Notes: generated from the letters alone by a model not told the origin. A stretch of 64,000 nucleotides of DNA from Bryobacterales bacterium (GCA_016713735.1 JADJOP010000013.1:124001-188000), one strand, 5' to 3'; positions 37,927 to 49,641 are shown, counted from the first letter of the stretch. Program-made: numbers and translations.

Positions 37927-38053
37927 GCGCGAATACCGTTCGCCTTCCCGCCGGAACCGCCGTTCACGTTCACCCCGGAATCCCGTTCACCTTCAGCCCG
38001 GAATGCCATTCACGTTCGCCCCGGAACCGCGTTCACCTTGGACGGTATCCGCA
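37927..38053 (-). repeat. IS21 terminal repeat array
   Basis: Four copies of a 23-24 bp unit around CCGGAA, with CCGGAA at 37951, 37975, 37998 and 38021, each preceded by a TTCAC- or TTCGC-rich stretch. The array ends in the terminal inverted repeat. These are the expected IstA binding sites. Confidence 0.7.
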
Positions 38054-38060
38054 CCTTGAG

Positions 38061-38150
38061 ATCGGCCGCACCTCGGTGCGCCGCATTCTGGCGGCCGATT
38101 CCAACCAGAAATACGTCCGCCCTGTGGTTCACGTAGCGCTCACGTCCGTT
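38061..38150 (+). pseudogene. Displaced C-terminal end of the serine recombinase
   Basis: Directly after the second CCTTGAG copy the frame reads IGRTSVRRILAADSNQKYV, the terminal DNA-recognition helix of the resolvase starting at 34771. The normal stop codon after RRILA is not seen and the frame runs on without homology, so the true end is uncertain. Confidence 0.6.
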
Positions 38151-38247
38151 CGCAAGCTGGATCGGCAGATTGCCTCTCAGTTCTGCGAGCGCTGCCATCT
38201 CATCATCTCGACGCTCATCGGTGGATCGGCCGGTGCCCTGTGGCCCG

Positions 38248-38802
38248 CTACTTGCCGATCAGACGCAACACCGTTAGCTCGACATGGTCAGACAGTTCCC
38301 TTGGCGTCCAGCCGATATACAGCAAGTGCTGATAGGGCTTGAGCCGTACGACAATTGGGAATTGTTCTCGAGGTTTCAGAGAGTTCTCACGCGAGTAATC
38401 TCTGCCATACCGCTCAAGCGCCACTTGAACTGTTTGGTGCATGTCTCCGGAATGGGACTTTATTTGAGCCAGTAACTCAACGGTGACATTAATAGTTCTA
38501 GCTCGCGGCGTAACCGCTGTACATTTGCCAAGAGGGCACCGGAACTGTATCTTACCACGAACCACTCCTTCGGGTCTTGACCCGCACTGTGCGCACGGCA
38601 CCCGCCATGCTACATCTAGAATTTGTCTAGGCCTGAGCACGGATGCCTCTCGAAACAACTGCCATTTGTCATAATTTCCGCAGAGTTGGGGACACTTGCG
38701 TTCAAGGAGCTTGATTACGGCTTCTGAGCCTCTCACACAACGCTCAAAAGAAGTATTTCCGCGCACAACAACATTTGATCGGAGACGAACGTTTGCTTTC
38801 AT
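38248..38802 (-). CDS. Cys-containing protein at the end of the Hsp70/drm gene run
   Basis: About 184 residues from the ATG at 38802; a TTG six bases upstream is an alternative. A probable zinc-ribbon (VPCAQCGSRPEGVV then FRCPLGKC) lies near 70-95. The C-terminal part (FPIVVRLKPYQHLLYIGWTP) is beta-rich and unfamiliar. It starts 47 bases after the Hsp70 stop on the same strand and is the last gene before the IS21-split resolvase. Function unknown. Confidence 0.6.
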   Translation of the reverse strand: MKANVRLRSNVVVRGNTSFERCVRGSEAVIKLLERKCPQLCGNYDKWQLFREASVLRPRQILDVAWRVPCAQCGSRPEGVVRGKIQFRCPLGKCTAVTPRARTINVTVELLAQIKSHSGDMHQTVQVALERYGRDYSRENSLKPREQFPIVVRLKPYQHLLYIGWTPRELSDHVELTVLRLIGK

Positions 38803-38849
38803 ATCCAATTCAACCCCGCAGTGGAATGGCGTAAGTAAACTCCAACTCC

Positions 38850-40236
38850 TCAGTCTCTGCGTGTTTTCGTTCCCCCTTCGCGGCTGTGCCTCTGTCCGAT
38901 GGCCTCGAACGTAAGCTCTTCAGTGAGCCGATATTGCAAACGTACTTCTTCCTCGTCAAAGCCTTGTGCCGGTACGTGAAATTGAAGTATGGGCCTGCCC
39001 GTACCCGTACAGTTCGCACCTTGATGAAAGATCAGTTGAGCGCTCGGCGCATTGTCAACGAGCACAAGTGACAAGCTTCGCGACTGCTTACTTGGACGTT
39101 CTCGCGCGGGCACGATACAGAACTCCGATCCATCGGCAAGCTCCAAATAGACCGGGCTTGCCAGCTCATAGCCACCGCCGGGAACGGCTTCGACTGCCGC
39201 GGCTCCATGGGCCACATCCCATTCCGGTTCGCCCGGAATTTCGAACTTATCCCGCAGCTCTGGAAGCTCGTCAAGCATCGTGCTAAGAAGGCGCAGATGG
39301 CTCGATCCCCCCACCAAAAGAATTCGATCCACCTCCTCTGCCGAGAGCTTCGCCCGGCGAATGCACGTCTCCAGAAATGCCACGCATTCCCGTACCGACG
39401 GCCGCAGGACTCTGTCGCACTCTTCCCGCGTAACCTGGGCGAGGCGAGCTTTGCCTCCAAGCCGCAATTGAACGTCGTACGTGAGTGCAGTTCCGAGGAC
39501 TCTCTTCGCCCGTTCAGCTTCGTAGAGAAGTCGCTTTCGTTCATTTGGCATCAAGCTTTCGAACTCGGCCAGCCCCGGGTCAACGCTGCGAATCATTGCA
39601 AGAATGCTCAGGGCAAGCTCCTTATCGAGGTCATCGCCCGCGAGGTTCTTTCCATCACTGTACAGTTCGCGAATAGAGTGTCCGTCAAGTTTCAGTATAC
39701 TAACGTCAAGAGTTCCGCCGCCCCAGTCAAAAATTGCTACCCTCTGAAAATTTGCCAATGATCGCCTGTGGCGAATGCAGGCGGCGGTGGATTCTTTAAC
39801 GACAGACGTGACCGCAATTCCAGCAAGCTGCGCCGCCTCTGTGAGACGCCTACGTGCTTCCGCTCCCATCCGCACTGGAACTCCAAACGTTGCTTGGGTG
39901 ATAGCTTTACCACCTCCATCCAGGGGTTTCCTTGCCAATTTCTTGAGGACTTCTGCAACAACCTGAACCGTGGTCCACTTTCGCTCACCGGTGACCCACG
40001 TTGCGTTGGTTTCGTATTCGCTTGACAGAAGGAATGACGATGTACCCGGACTCATCATCTACTCGACCGAGAAGATTGTGAGCTTCCCGGCCCACCACCA
40101 TCTCCCCGGTAAACTGGTTGATAGCGACTACTGACGGCATCGGAGCGCCTGTCTCGTCACCAATATTCTCAGCTCGAGTTCCAATCAGACGAACACCACA
40201 GCTGTTTGTGGTCCCGAAATCGATACCGAAGCTCAT
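38850..40236 (-). pseudogene. Hsp70/DnaK-like ATPase, one frameshift near 40030
   Basis: MSFGIDFGTTNSCGVRL at the start is the phosphate-1 loop of actin/Hsp70 ATPases. After a frame change near 40030 come GVPVRMGAEARRRLTEAAQL, the phosphate-2 loop IFDWGGGTLDVSILKL and the adenosine motif RILLVGGSSHLRLL. About 460 residues in total. The nucleotide-binding domain is complete, followed by about 130 residues in place of DnaK's longer substrate domain, so the helical lid is missing or reduced. It probably cycles ATP to remodel the partner proteins encoded upstream. Whether the frame break is real is open. Confidence 0.82.
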
Positions 40237-41356
40237 CGCGTCTTAGCCCTTGCGACGGATTGAGAATCCCATTCTCTTGTAGCAACGCGATCAGCCTGCG
40301 GAAACGAACCTTGATTAGTTCGGGTGACTGCGCGCCGGCATTATCGGCCAATTCTGGGATATCTTCCAGTTCGCGGCCTATCCGCTCAGCGAGCGCTCGC
40401 TTTACCTCTCTGAGCTTTTGATCTCCGTACAAGAGCCGACCTTCTTCGGATCTGACGATCCTTTGTTCGAGCGAGCTTACTTCTTTCGATAGCTCTGCCA
40501 ACCGACGCTGTTTCTTTTCATTCTCCTCTGCTAGCGCCTCGACCTTCAGCTTCAATTCAGCCCGCGTGTCGGTTAGATCGGCCAACATCCGGTCTTTCCT
40601 CCGGTTGTCGTCTTCTGAGGTCTTGATCTGTTGTGTCAGCTCGCGAGTGGAAGCCAAAAGCGTCCTTTCCGCTTCACAGGCTGTCTCGCGTGCTCTATCA
40701 ATGGCCTCGATTCGCCGTTGCGCTGCTTCATTGGCAGCAGATATTCGTCCTATTTCGCTCGTCTTTTCGGACAGTTCACATTCGAGTTGCGCTGTCCTCG
40801 CAGCCGCTGACGCTCCACCATGTAGCCGGCTCAACAATGCACCCATATGCCCATGTACACTCTCCAGCCACCGCATAGCGTCCTCTTCTTTCCCTAAAGG
40901 TCCGTCTGGGGGTGCCACTACAACCTCGCAGGGCAAACTGCCCTGCTCGCTCGGGGTCGGCTCAGCCGGGTGCAGGTCTTCGCCGCTGACAGGATGATCT
41001 GGTCGAACTGTGGCCATTAACGGCTTTCCAGTGGTCGCTTCGACTCCAAGTGCTGGAGCTGCCACGATCTCTCGCGGCGCAATGCGTCCGAAGCTGTTAT
41101 GGTCCCAAAATACGGAACGGCACCGGTCGTCTGCGTCCAGGAGAGCTGCGCTAATCTCCGCTCGCTCCTTCGGAGCAAGTTCCTGCAGAAATGCCAGCCA
41201 TTCCTTGCGGCCATTTGACTGAAAGGACGCTGGGTCAATCTTGTTCGCGCTCAATCGCTTAATCACTTCAATCGCGAGCGCCACCTGGGCCGGGCCCCTA
41301 CCGCGTAAGGACGTGATCACCAGTGTGAGGAGTTTTCTCTGCCGGAATTCAGCCAA
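40169..41356 (-). CDS. Coiled-coil protein, possible GrpE-like partner of the Hsp70
   Basis: 395 residues as read. Residues 1-110 are helical (QVALAIEVIKRLSANKIDPA). A long coiled coil with heptads spans about 180-310 (ELKLKVEALAEENEKKQRRL, then EVSSLEQRIVRSEE). A small C-terminal domain follows (IPELADNAGAQSPELIKVRF). The coiled coil plus small domain recalls nucleotide-exchange factors of Hsp70, but no GrpE motif is certain. The last 23 residues overlap the Hsp70 start by 68 bases; a frame change near 40250 would instead end it at a TGA overlapping the Hsp70 ATG. Confidence 0.65.
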   Translation of the reverse strand: MAEFRQRKLLTLVITSLRGRGPAQVALAIEVIKRLSANKIDPASFQSNGRKEWLAFLQELAPKERAEISAALLDADDRCRSVFWDHNSFGRIAPREIVAAPALGVEATTGKPLMATVRPDHPVSGEDLHPAEPTPSEQGSLPCEVVVAPPDGPLGKEEDAMRWLESVHGHMGALLSRLHGGASAAARTAQLECELSEKTSEIGRISAANEAAQRRIEAIDRARETACEAERTLLASTRELTQQIKTSEDDNRRKDRMLADLTDTRAELKLKVEALAEENEKKQRRLAELSKEVSSLEQRIVRSEEGRLLYGDQKLREVKRALAERIGRELEDIPELADNAGAQSPELIKVRFRRLIALLQENGILNPSQGLRRDELRYRFRDHKQLWCSSDWNSS

Positions 41357-41372
41357 ATCAGAATTCTGAAGC

Positions 41373-41603
41373 TTACTTCAGCAGCTCCCGCGCACTCGCT
41401 GGGAAGTCAGGCCTCGCAAACTCCGGCAGCGGAATGATAGGGTTAACATGCTCAATCAGCGCCACGGCGTCATTGAAATTGCTAGGCGCAAGTCCTATGG
41501 CTAGCGCCAATGTGAGCCGCCGATACTGCTCGGAAGTTGATCGGTGCAATTCAGCGACGATCCGGGCCTTTTGATCGGCGGTGGCGAGACGCCAACTCAT
41601 CAA
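41373..41603 (-). CDS. Small helical protein of the Hsp70/drm gene run (76 residues)
   Basis: 76 residues (MSWRLATADQKARIVAELHR onward), helical, ending PASARELLK. It overlaps the preceding gene by ATGA at 41600-41603 and precedes the coiled-coil gene by 16 bases, so it is part of one operon. I recognise no family. Confidence 0.6.
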   Translation of the reverse strand: MMSWRLATADQKARIVAELHRSTSEQYRRLTLALAIGLAPSNFNDAVALIEHVNPIIPLPEFARPDFPASARELLK

Positions 41604-41851
41604 GAGGCCCCGGTATACGACTTCATCCCTAGCTTCAGCAGCTCCCCGAAATGCTCAGCTCCAGATGTCAGAATCTGAGCGACTGCTTCCAGGACGACCG
41701 GTGTCTGAGCAAGCATTCTCCGGATTCGGGCCCGCCTGTCCTTTGGTTCTGCAAGTACTTCCGCAGTCGCTTTCCGGACGATTTCCTCCGAACTGGGTTG
41801 CGCGTTCTTTTCAGGTGTAATATCCATACCTATTTGTCCTAGATTAACCAT
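41600..41851 (-). CDS. Small helical protein of the Hsp70/drm gene run (83 residues)
   Basis: 83 residues from the ATG at 41851, overlapping the stop of the large upstream gene by eight bases. The middle part (SEEIVRKATAEVLAEPKDRR, then MLAQTPVVLEAVAQILTSGA) is helical. Function unknown. Its size and tight packing with the 76-residue gene suggest a paired subunit. Confidence 0.6.
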   Translation of the reverse strand: MVNLGQIGMDITPEKNAQPSSEEIVRKATAEVLAEPKDRRARIRRMLAQTPVVLEAVAQILTSGAEHFGELLKLGMKSYTGAS

Positions 41852-44658
41852 TATCGTTCGGTGTTCCGTCGTCGGGCCAGGGCGTGAGAATGTCGTCAAC
41901 TCGGATCGAATCTCCGGTCCCGATGGAATCGGTAATTGGAACTGGCTCCGCGAGGGCGGACAGCGCAACCTGGAGATCACGCATCGGCAAAGGGAAGTCC
42001 CCGCAGATCAGCGCTGCAGGTATTGCACCGATGTTGCCACTTCTTCGTAAGATCATGACCTTGAGCGTGCGGCCGACGGCATTTACGACGCCGGCGGCCT
42101 GTGCAGCACCGAGAGCTTCCTCCACGTGTCCTAGCGCTGCGAGAAGGTTCGATGTGCGTTGAGAGCCACGAGCCCGTCCTGCCCGACGGTAGCACTGCGC
42201 AGCTCGGACGAGTTCCGGGCCTCCCTGGAGGCCTGAGAAAGGTGTCACAGGACTGCCGATGGCATCATGATAAATTGCGTCGCGCCACGATTGCAGGTCT
42301 TTGCGCAGGGCAGCAGGAGAGTCGGCAACGCTGTCGCGAAGAGAAGTGAGGTCTTCGATCCACCGGCTCGCGAACAAGGCGTCGAGCCGTAGCGAAGCGA
42401 ATTCAGAAAGGAGCTTTGCACAATCCTGACCTCTGTCGTCGAGGAGCTTCAGCGCCCTGGCCCTCCAGTTCAGGACGTCTCGGATTGCGCCGCTGGCGAA
42501 TTCGAGGAGAGAGCTCTGTGGCAGCGGTACCGCTGTCTCGTCGAGCGTCGCCGCCCCCAACAGGATGTCTGCAGTAAGCGCACGGAGTCGTTTATGTCGA
42601 GGAAAGGCGACCACGGCCAACCCGTCCTGCGGACTCTCGACAATAGACCGCAGGTCTTGAACCCAGGACCTGAAGGAGGGCGGCACAGTTGCCTCTCGGA
42701 AGTCGAAGGCTCCATGACATATACTTTCTTCCACGTAATCGGGCGACCCGATGAACACGCCGCAGGCAACGTGCCGGTCACCTGCCCGGACACTCGCTTG
42801 GAGTACTGGCGAAGTCTGTAGGGCCGAAGCGAGTTCTTCATTGTTGACCGAAACGGCACCGCGAGTACCGCCCTCCGCCGTTTCTATGGAACCGATGACC
42901 CGTACGTCGTGCCCAGTCTGCAGTGTGACCTCCAGCCTCGGCACCTTGAACCCGCTTATTGCGTACCGAAGATCGCTGATGTCATCGACCCAGACGACAT
43001 CTGCGTCCGGGGAGTCTTGTCGGCTGGACACCCCCATCAGGAGAACGCGTGGACACGGCAGATCAACCCGGAAGCTTGCGAGGCCCTTCCGGTATCGGAC
43101 TTGGACCGTCCAAACTGGACCGGTAAATTCGTAAAGGCCACTTCTAATCTCTCGCGGGACAGGATCGAATTGAAGTTCCCAACCGCTGGGGCTGAGACAA
43201 TGGAGATGCACGACCTGTGCTCCCCCTACCAGCGCTTCGACGAAGCTAATGTGGCCAGGGCTTGGCAAGAGGACGAACGGGGTTCGGTCAACGCATTGAT
43301 CGTTTGAGATGACCATCCTCTCCAGCCTGATTTCACACTGCCCTGGTTCGATACCGTCCGGGAAAACGGCATATCCGTCCACAATCTGGAGCGTGCGGCA
43401 TCCTTCGCGGTCCTCAAGGACAACACGGTAAACACTGGCCGACTCAGGCGTCCAGTTCTGACCGTCATACAGGGCAGGGGCGCTACAAACACATTTCGGG
43501 GCAGATCGGGATCTACCTTGCTCCGCTTCCAGACCAGGGTTGGTGGGCCTGAAGACCGCGACTCCACATCTTGCTTATCAACTCTGTACACGTGCCAACT
43601 TAGTGGGTCATCTCGAAAGCGAACCTGCGAAACATACACACAGTCTGAAGCTCGCCAGTGCGGATGGGACGAGGATGTAATGGGAGACGGTGCCAAACGG
43701 TCCAAAACGAGGGATAAAGCTTCTGCTGCCGGACCGAAATCTCGCGGATTCTCCCGACTTCCTGTCCCACAAACGGGACAAACGCCATCGAACTGGTTTT
43801 GTACCGTGGCCGATGAGGACGATCTCCGGACAATCTTCGATCGCCACTCTTGCCTGGCTAATCATCACACCTGACTCACCGCGATACACTGCATCTCGCA
43901 CGCCTCTAATGTCGAAGCAAACCTCAACTGTGCCGCGCTCTGGATCCAGCCTGAGAACCGGCTCGGGTACGTACTCCGGCCTTTCCCTCCTCTGGCCCAG
44001 GAGATCGACCAGACTAACCACAAGGCCCCGCCTGTACTCTGGAAGATCCGTGTGCTGCAGGTCTCCCGACAAGAGATGGGCAGCGCCCAAACAGATTGAG
44101 CGACAAAACTCAAATCCAGTATTGCTATCGAAGAACTCGCGAAGAATTGTGGAATCGACGCTGATGGCGGCGCCCCGAAGATCCGCTGAAGTGAAGTGCC
44201 ACTGGTGGCGAAGAATCAAGCTGCAAAGTACAGTCGCAAGCTCTCCTCTTGCCGCCGGTGGAACGCCACAGTGTCTGTAAACGGAGCCAACGTACGCGAA
44301 GGGCTTGCCGATTTCGGGTAGTTCGACGTCAGGAAAAGAAGCTTCGAGGAACTGCCTGATTGCCGGGCCGTGGATGTTCTGCCAAAGTTGGGTCCAGTCA
44401 CCAGAGAAGTGCAGCCGATCATAGAAGAGCGGCCGAAAGCCCTCTTCTGTACTGTTCGCATTCGCCGCGATGGACGGCGACAAAGGCGAGTGCCGGTGCG
44501 TTCATCCGCGAGGCATCGTAAGTTGCCGGTAATGTGCGCGCCATCGTCTTGAGCAACTCGTCGACATCTTCACCTCCGGCAGACACCTCAATCAACAGGC
44601 TCGGGCGCTCCTCGCGTATTCGCTCTCTGATCAGCTGGCTGGTAAGAACTGGAGACAT
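41844..44658 (-). pseudogene. Large unknown protein (about 940 residues), frame broken in at least three places
   Basis: Four frame segments run end to end: from the ATG at 44658 (MSPVLTSQLIRERIREERPS), then FRPLFYDRLHFSGDWTQLWQ, then WRASDCVYVSQVRFRDDPLS, then the 512-residue end that carries the stop at 41844. Changes fall near 44450, 43650 and 43480. Joined, they make one protein of a size matching the gap between drmB and the small genes. IGKPFAYVGSVYRHCGVP and LRLDPERGTVEVCFDIRGV are conspicuous, but no family comes to mind. It occupies the place where DISARM loci carry other accessory genes. Confidence 0.6.
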
Positions 44659-44674
44659 CGGCAACCCTGATCAG

Positions 44675-46507
44675 CTAATTGAGACCGGCGAAAAGGCCAA
44701 GGTTCAAACAGTCCGGCAATCCCACGAGCATAGCCCTATCAAGAAACCGATTAAATTCTTCGCACGATGTCTCTGCCGCCATGACGCACGAGTGGCACGC
44801 GGCGAGGTTGGTTTCGTCGCTCAGACTGGCTATGGAAGTTATGCAAAGCGGGTCCGATGAACACCAGCGGGCCGTTCGGATCGAAGAACGCACAACTTCA
44901 ACCAAGCGAGCGCTCTTACCCTCCCTCACTAGTCCGCCGAGCGTGCCATCGGCGTCGGTTGACGCGGTGTAGACGAGGATGCCCGCCATATCGCGCACGC
45001 CTTGATCGGCGTATATTCTCTCGCGTAGTGATGATGACGAATATCCACATTCAAGTGCCAGTTGACGGATTAATACGTGGGCGAGGGTGTGCAGCAAAAC
45101 GAACCGAGCGGTGATCTGCCTTGGCGGCTCCGTTTCACGTTTCATTCTCTCCTGCCACTGTCGCGTGTAGGCGCCGTGCAAGATCTGGGCGCGCTCTTTC
45201 ACTACTTCCAGGTTTTCCCATTCCACCAGCGTTTCCTGTTTCAGGGCTATGAAGATTCCTTCGCCACGAACCTCTACAGCCGGCAGCCAGTCTTTGGCCT
45301 GCGCGCTGATCGGTGCGAACTCGCTGGGTCCAGACTCGTCCCATCCAGCAGGAGGATCGATCCTGGTGAAGTTCTTTAGAGCTCGAACTTCACGCAAGCG
45401 TACAACCCGGGAGTGAAAGCGCTGAACCACTGGGCAGCCTCGTCAGGCACTACTTCCCGGGCGGGCGTCGAACTCAGACTGCTTTCCGCCACTTCCCGCG
45501 TTTCCATTCAGAAGGGCATGGTATTCGTCATAGCGTAAGCGACTCGGATCGTAGTTTTCAAGTTCGCCCATACGAAGTGCAATGATCTGAAGCAGGTCAT
45601 CCACCGTCATGCCTACTTCTGCCTCCAACTGCAGCAACTCGATGTACTCCCGGCGCTTTTGTGCATCGAAAGTCACCAGCCGGTCCCAGTCAGATCCGAG
45701 GCTCTGTTGTATAGAGTCGGACCACGGCGGAATATCCAACGATGAGCAGATGTTTGGGAAGTAGAGGTTCGATGCCCCGCGCTGGCACACATGAAGTTTC
45801 TCACCACAACTGGCATCGTCGGAGGGCAGCCAGGGCCTTTTACCCCGACACCGAAGACCGCCAAGCGCATCTGGCTTGAAGATCTCTTCCAGCGACCGGC
45901 GTTGGTGGCATACCGGGCACTCTACAAAGAGGCTGGCGAGACCCGCTCCCGATGTTGAGATGAGCTTCAGCTTGCCGTCGGGCCGGTTGTTGAGGCAGTC
46001 GTTTGCGTGCTGCACCCATATATGCCACGGAAATTCCTCAAGATGCCCCCTCCGGCAAGCGACGACAAAACGCACAGGCACCACAAATACCCGTTGACCG
46101 GATTCCTCAGAGCACGGAGCACAGTACTTCGCCGCATCGCCCGGATCATGACTCCATAGCCGGCTTCGCTTAAGTTCAAAGCACTGCGGACATTGAAGCC
46201 AATCTGGAAAGCGATAGCCCCCCAGCTTTCCCTTGCTGGGCTGCTGGTCTTCGGGCACCTCTTCCGGCTCAACCGGTGCAAGGCGGAAGCCTCGCACGCC
46301 CAGTAATCGTTGAAGTCGAGGTTCGAATACGGTTTGAGTGTTCTTAACCCCCTTTGCGCCGGCGAGTGCATCCCAATCGTCCAGTCCAGCCGCAACCACT
46401 GAAACCGGACCGCCACCCTTAGCGCCTGCCCTGATATCCAGAATGGCGCCCGGTCCAAACGTCGTTACCGCTTGGCTTCTACGAACTTTGCCAAGGCTAA
46501 TTGGCAC
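44675..46507 (-). pseudogene. drmB: DrmB (DUF1998 protein of DISARM), frame broken near 45410-45460
   Basis: A GTG at 46507 with GGGAGG eight bases upstream starts PISLGKVRRSQAVTTFGPGA, the typical DrmB N-terminus. Cys pairs (LQCPQCFELKRS, FVECPVCHQRR) suggest zinc sites. After two close frame changes, LREVRALKNFTRIDPP and the DUF1998 core LLHTLAHVLIRQLALECG follow, with the Cys-rich end SDPLC, ACHSC and SCEEFNRFLDR. Total about 610 residues, normal for DrmB. In DISARM, DrmB forms a complex with DrmA. Confidence 0.85.
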
Positions 46508-49500
46508 TGGTCTGTCCTCCCGGCTGGCGATGCACCAGCACGAACTCCGCAGACGCTTCGACATCACGGAGCGAATTTGGGGTTCCGACGGCTTGGCACG
46601 GCTTCTTCTTAGCAGCCGCCAAAGCGGCGACGACCTCTGCTGATATCAAGAGACTTCGCTTATATCCTCTGTCATTCCAGTACCACTTGAGTTCGGGGCT
46701 TCGCTGACTCCACTCTTGAATAAACTTGCTAATGCCATCACCGACCGCTTGTTCCTCGTCACGATCAACCGAGCGGACGCGCTCCAAGATCGTGGCAGCC
46801 AGACCTTCAAGTGCACTTCGCATTGCGGAGTCCACTTTCGGTGACGCCAAAAGTCCGGGAACCAAGTGACGTCCCAATGCCACTACTATGGCGTGCAGGG
46901 CCTTGTCCTGAGCTCGCGGGGCGAACGGCGTTACGCTTGTAGCCTCTACTCCGCGATACAGCGTGCCGTGCCACGTTCGGAAGGTCTCGTAATGAGACCG
47001 GTCGCGGTTCCGTGCCGTATTGTAGATTGTGATGACGAGTCCGGCCACCTTACCACGACCCACACGGCTGGTCGCCTGAATATACTCGGCGAAGCTTTTT
47101 GGCTGACCGTTAACTACCATCGCACCGAGTCGCGGAACATCTACGCCAACGCTGATCATATTGCTAGCCAGTGTCACGTCGTAGTGACCGTCCTTCGCAA
47201 GCGGCAATGAGAGGTCTTTGAGTATGTCCGGAATCTCTGTGGCACTGACCCGGCTCGTGAGTTCTCCGATCCTATTGATCGATCGGGGTGGGTCTTCTCC
47301 CCAACGTCCTGCATATGCAGTAATCGATCGGGGAACGTCGTCGTGCATCATCACCAGCGCACCGCCGAGCTCCCGGAGAGAGTTGAAATAGGCAACGAGC
47401 GTGGTGTAAGGGTCGCGTTCTTCGGCCGTTGCCTGAATGCCACCGGCAGCCTGAAGAAGCGCCGCACATACGGCTTGGAGCGCGAACTTCGCGGATCGGC
47501 CCGCACTCGTGACGCCTAGATAGAGGCGACCAGCCGCAGTTGTGTCTTCGACGGAAAAGCATGAGTTCTGACGATCTATGACGGGCGGTGGAAACTGACA
47601 AGCTTCGCGCCAAAACAGGTTCTTCACCTGTTCCGTTGCACGACGGATGGTTGCGGTCGATCCGATGATCTTGGTTTTCCATCCATTCGATGAGCAAATG
47701 CTATCAATCGCAGATTCGTACAATCCGGCAAGGCTGCCGAGAGGTCCGGAGATGAGGTGCAGTTCGTCCTGAATGATCAGATCCGGCGGTGCACACCTAC
47801 CCGTCGTACGATTGCCAAAGAGGACAGTGGTGTCGGCATTTCTCACAATTTGAGCGAACTTGTCGACGGTCGAAATGAGCAGGGACGGACATTCCCGATA
47901 AACGTCATCATCGACTGTCCAGACGGGCAGAAACGGTAACTTGCGTTTGAGTACGCATCCCGAATTAACGCGCACTTGGCGACGGCACATGCGCCGCCAG
48001 TGTGTACAGCCCATTGCAGTGGCTTGCCGCAACTGGGACAGGTTTTTAGCTGGCGGTGGTCTGGCTGGCCCAGCTGGGGATTCGCGACGACGTCGGCTGC
48101 TTTGTTGGGAGTTGTGCCACCGCCGACCCAGAGTCCAATCGAGAATGGCGTGTGCCCCAAGCGAATGCCGTATTGCGATTCGGCCTGTCCGGAGTTACGC
48201 AGGAGTTCGCAGGCAACAACCATTGCGGCGGCTCTTTGAAACTGCTGAATCGTCAGGAGCCGGAGCGTGTAGCGCATAATGACAGCCACACCGTCGCCGC
48301 TCATCACGCTCGAACCCTGCAGGCGACGAATTACCATTGCGAAAGCAGTTAGGCAAAGGTAAGCTTCAGTCTTTCCGCCGCCAGTTGGAAACCACAGCAG
48401 GTCCATGGTGGCACGATCGCCATGGGTCCTGTTTGCGGTTGATTCCAAGGCCAACAAAATGAACGCCAGCTGGAATGGCCGCCATCGCAACGTCTCCTTT
48501 TCTGCCCACTCGCGCTGCAACCTCATCGCTCCATTCGCAAAGCGAAATGCAGCGAGCGCCGTGGGCGTCCTCCGAAGATAGGTGACCGAACTCAGCATTC
48601 TTTGTTGTACTATTTGGCATCTCTTAATGTGCTCCGCCGCCTGGTCGCGAAGATCACTCGGCAAGCCGGGTACCTTGGATGCCTCAGCTGTGATCCATCG
48701 GCCATAGCGTTCCGCCAAATCGGTGAGTGCTGCCAAGAGTTCATCGTCTCGTGCGTCGCTGAGCCAAGCCGTTGAGAGCACACCCGAATCACCTTGTGCC
48801 AGAATGCTGCTGAAGACCTCATCACCGGCTGCTGACGTCGCCGGGACGACGGCGGTGGGTAGCCAACTCGTCCGAACATAACAGACGCGGCCTTCCGAGG
48901 TCTCCCAGTCGGCGGAACAGGTGTGGCCGGTGGCGAACTCCTGCGCATCACGATATATGACTGCCGCGCTTTTGGCGTCGTCCTCCGATCCTGCTCCGGT
49001 CGGCGATGGACGCGCGACGAGCTGGCAGTCAGTCATGCTTTCCACCTGAAACCCGGCCTGATAGAGACTGCGGATAGCCACGTCATCGGGCGTGCCGTGC
49101 CCACGGGGGTCTCCTGAGTGTTAATGAGGGTCGCGGTGACCGTGGTCGTGTTTCGCCATTTCCGGAACAGAAGGTGGAAGGCAGTGCCAGCCGGCAGCTC
49201 GGCAACGTTCGCCTGAGTCAAGGTGACGTGCCCTTCCGGGAGCACCGGATACACAATAGCCGCGTCGTATGGCTGTCGAGCCCAAGCCGTTTTTGGCGGG
49301 TCTCCGGCGGTAGTTTTATCGTACTTTGCAATCGCGATTGTGATTCGGAGTGTCGGCGAGGGACCATCAACTCTGACGGCAAACGAGATGCCGGCCGACG
49401 CAGGTTTCAGAACGTTGCGAAGGGTGACACCGTCTTCTGCAGCCTCGCTCTGTTCACCCTGGGAGCTGTTTTCGACCACAATCATTTCTTGCTCGGCTTC

Positions 49501-49638
49501 GGACAGGCCGGACCGGCGCGGCCAAAGAATCCCAGTTAGATAACGATCTGTCGGCCTTTCTGGAATGATCTCATCTGGGGTAAGAGGACCAAGCAGGTCG
49601 GTAGATAAGCGCTTAAGGATTCGCTGTCTTATGTTCAT
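46497..49638 (-). pseudogene. drmA: DrmA (DISARM SF2 helicase), two frameshifts
   Basis: Three frame segments form one protein of about 1,045 residues. The start (RLSTDLLGPLTPDEIIPERP) is the DrmA N-terminus. Changes occur in a CCCCC run near 49100 and near 47940. The helicase motifs are LLWFPTGGGKTEAYL (Walker A), DLIIQDELHLISGPLG (motif II), the region VDDDVYRECPSLLISTVDKF and the motif VI segment YIQATSRVGRGKVAGL. The length is close to known DrmA. DrmA with DrmB translocates on unmodified phage DNA in characterised DISARM. The start follows the upstream helicase stop by three bases. Confidence 0.87.
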
Positions 49639-49641
49639 TTC

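Larger units (their letters stand above)
35305..38053 (-). mobile_element. IS21-family element (2,749 bp) with 7-bp target duplication
   Basis: The ends are TGCGGATTCCACCGAAGG and, inverted, TGCGGATACCGTCCAAGG, both continuing TGAACGC. The target CCTTGAG is duplicated at 35298-35304 and 38054-38060. Inside are istB, istA and arrays of terminal repeats. The element sits in the resolvase gene and is oriented against it. istA has a nonsense codon, so the copy is probably inactive. Confidence 0.9.

Noticed and set aside
40058..40063. A later ATG of the Hsp70-like gene as its true start
   Set aside because: It would remove the phosphate-1 loop found in the first frame, which lies directly upstream and is needed for ATP binding.
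46497..49638. Programmed frameshifting in drmA
   Set aside because: The frame changes occur at unrelated places without slippery heptamers or a downstream structure, and similar breaks occur in neighbouring genes.
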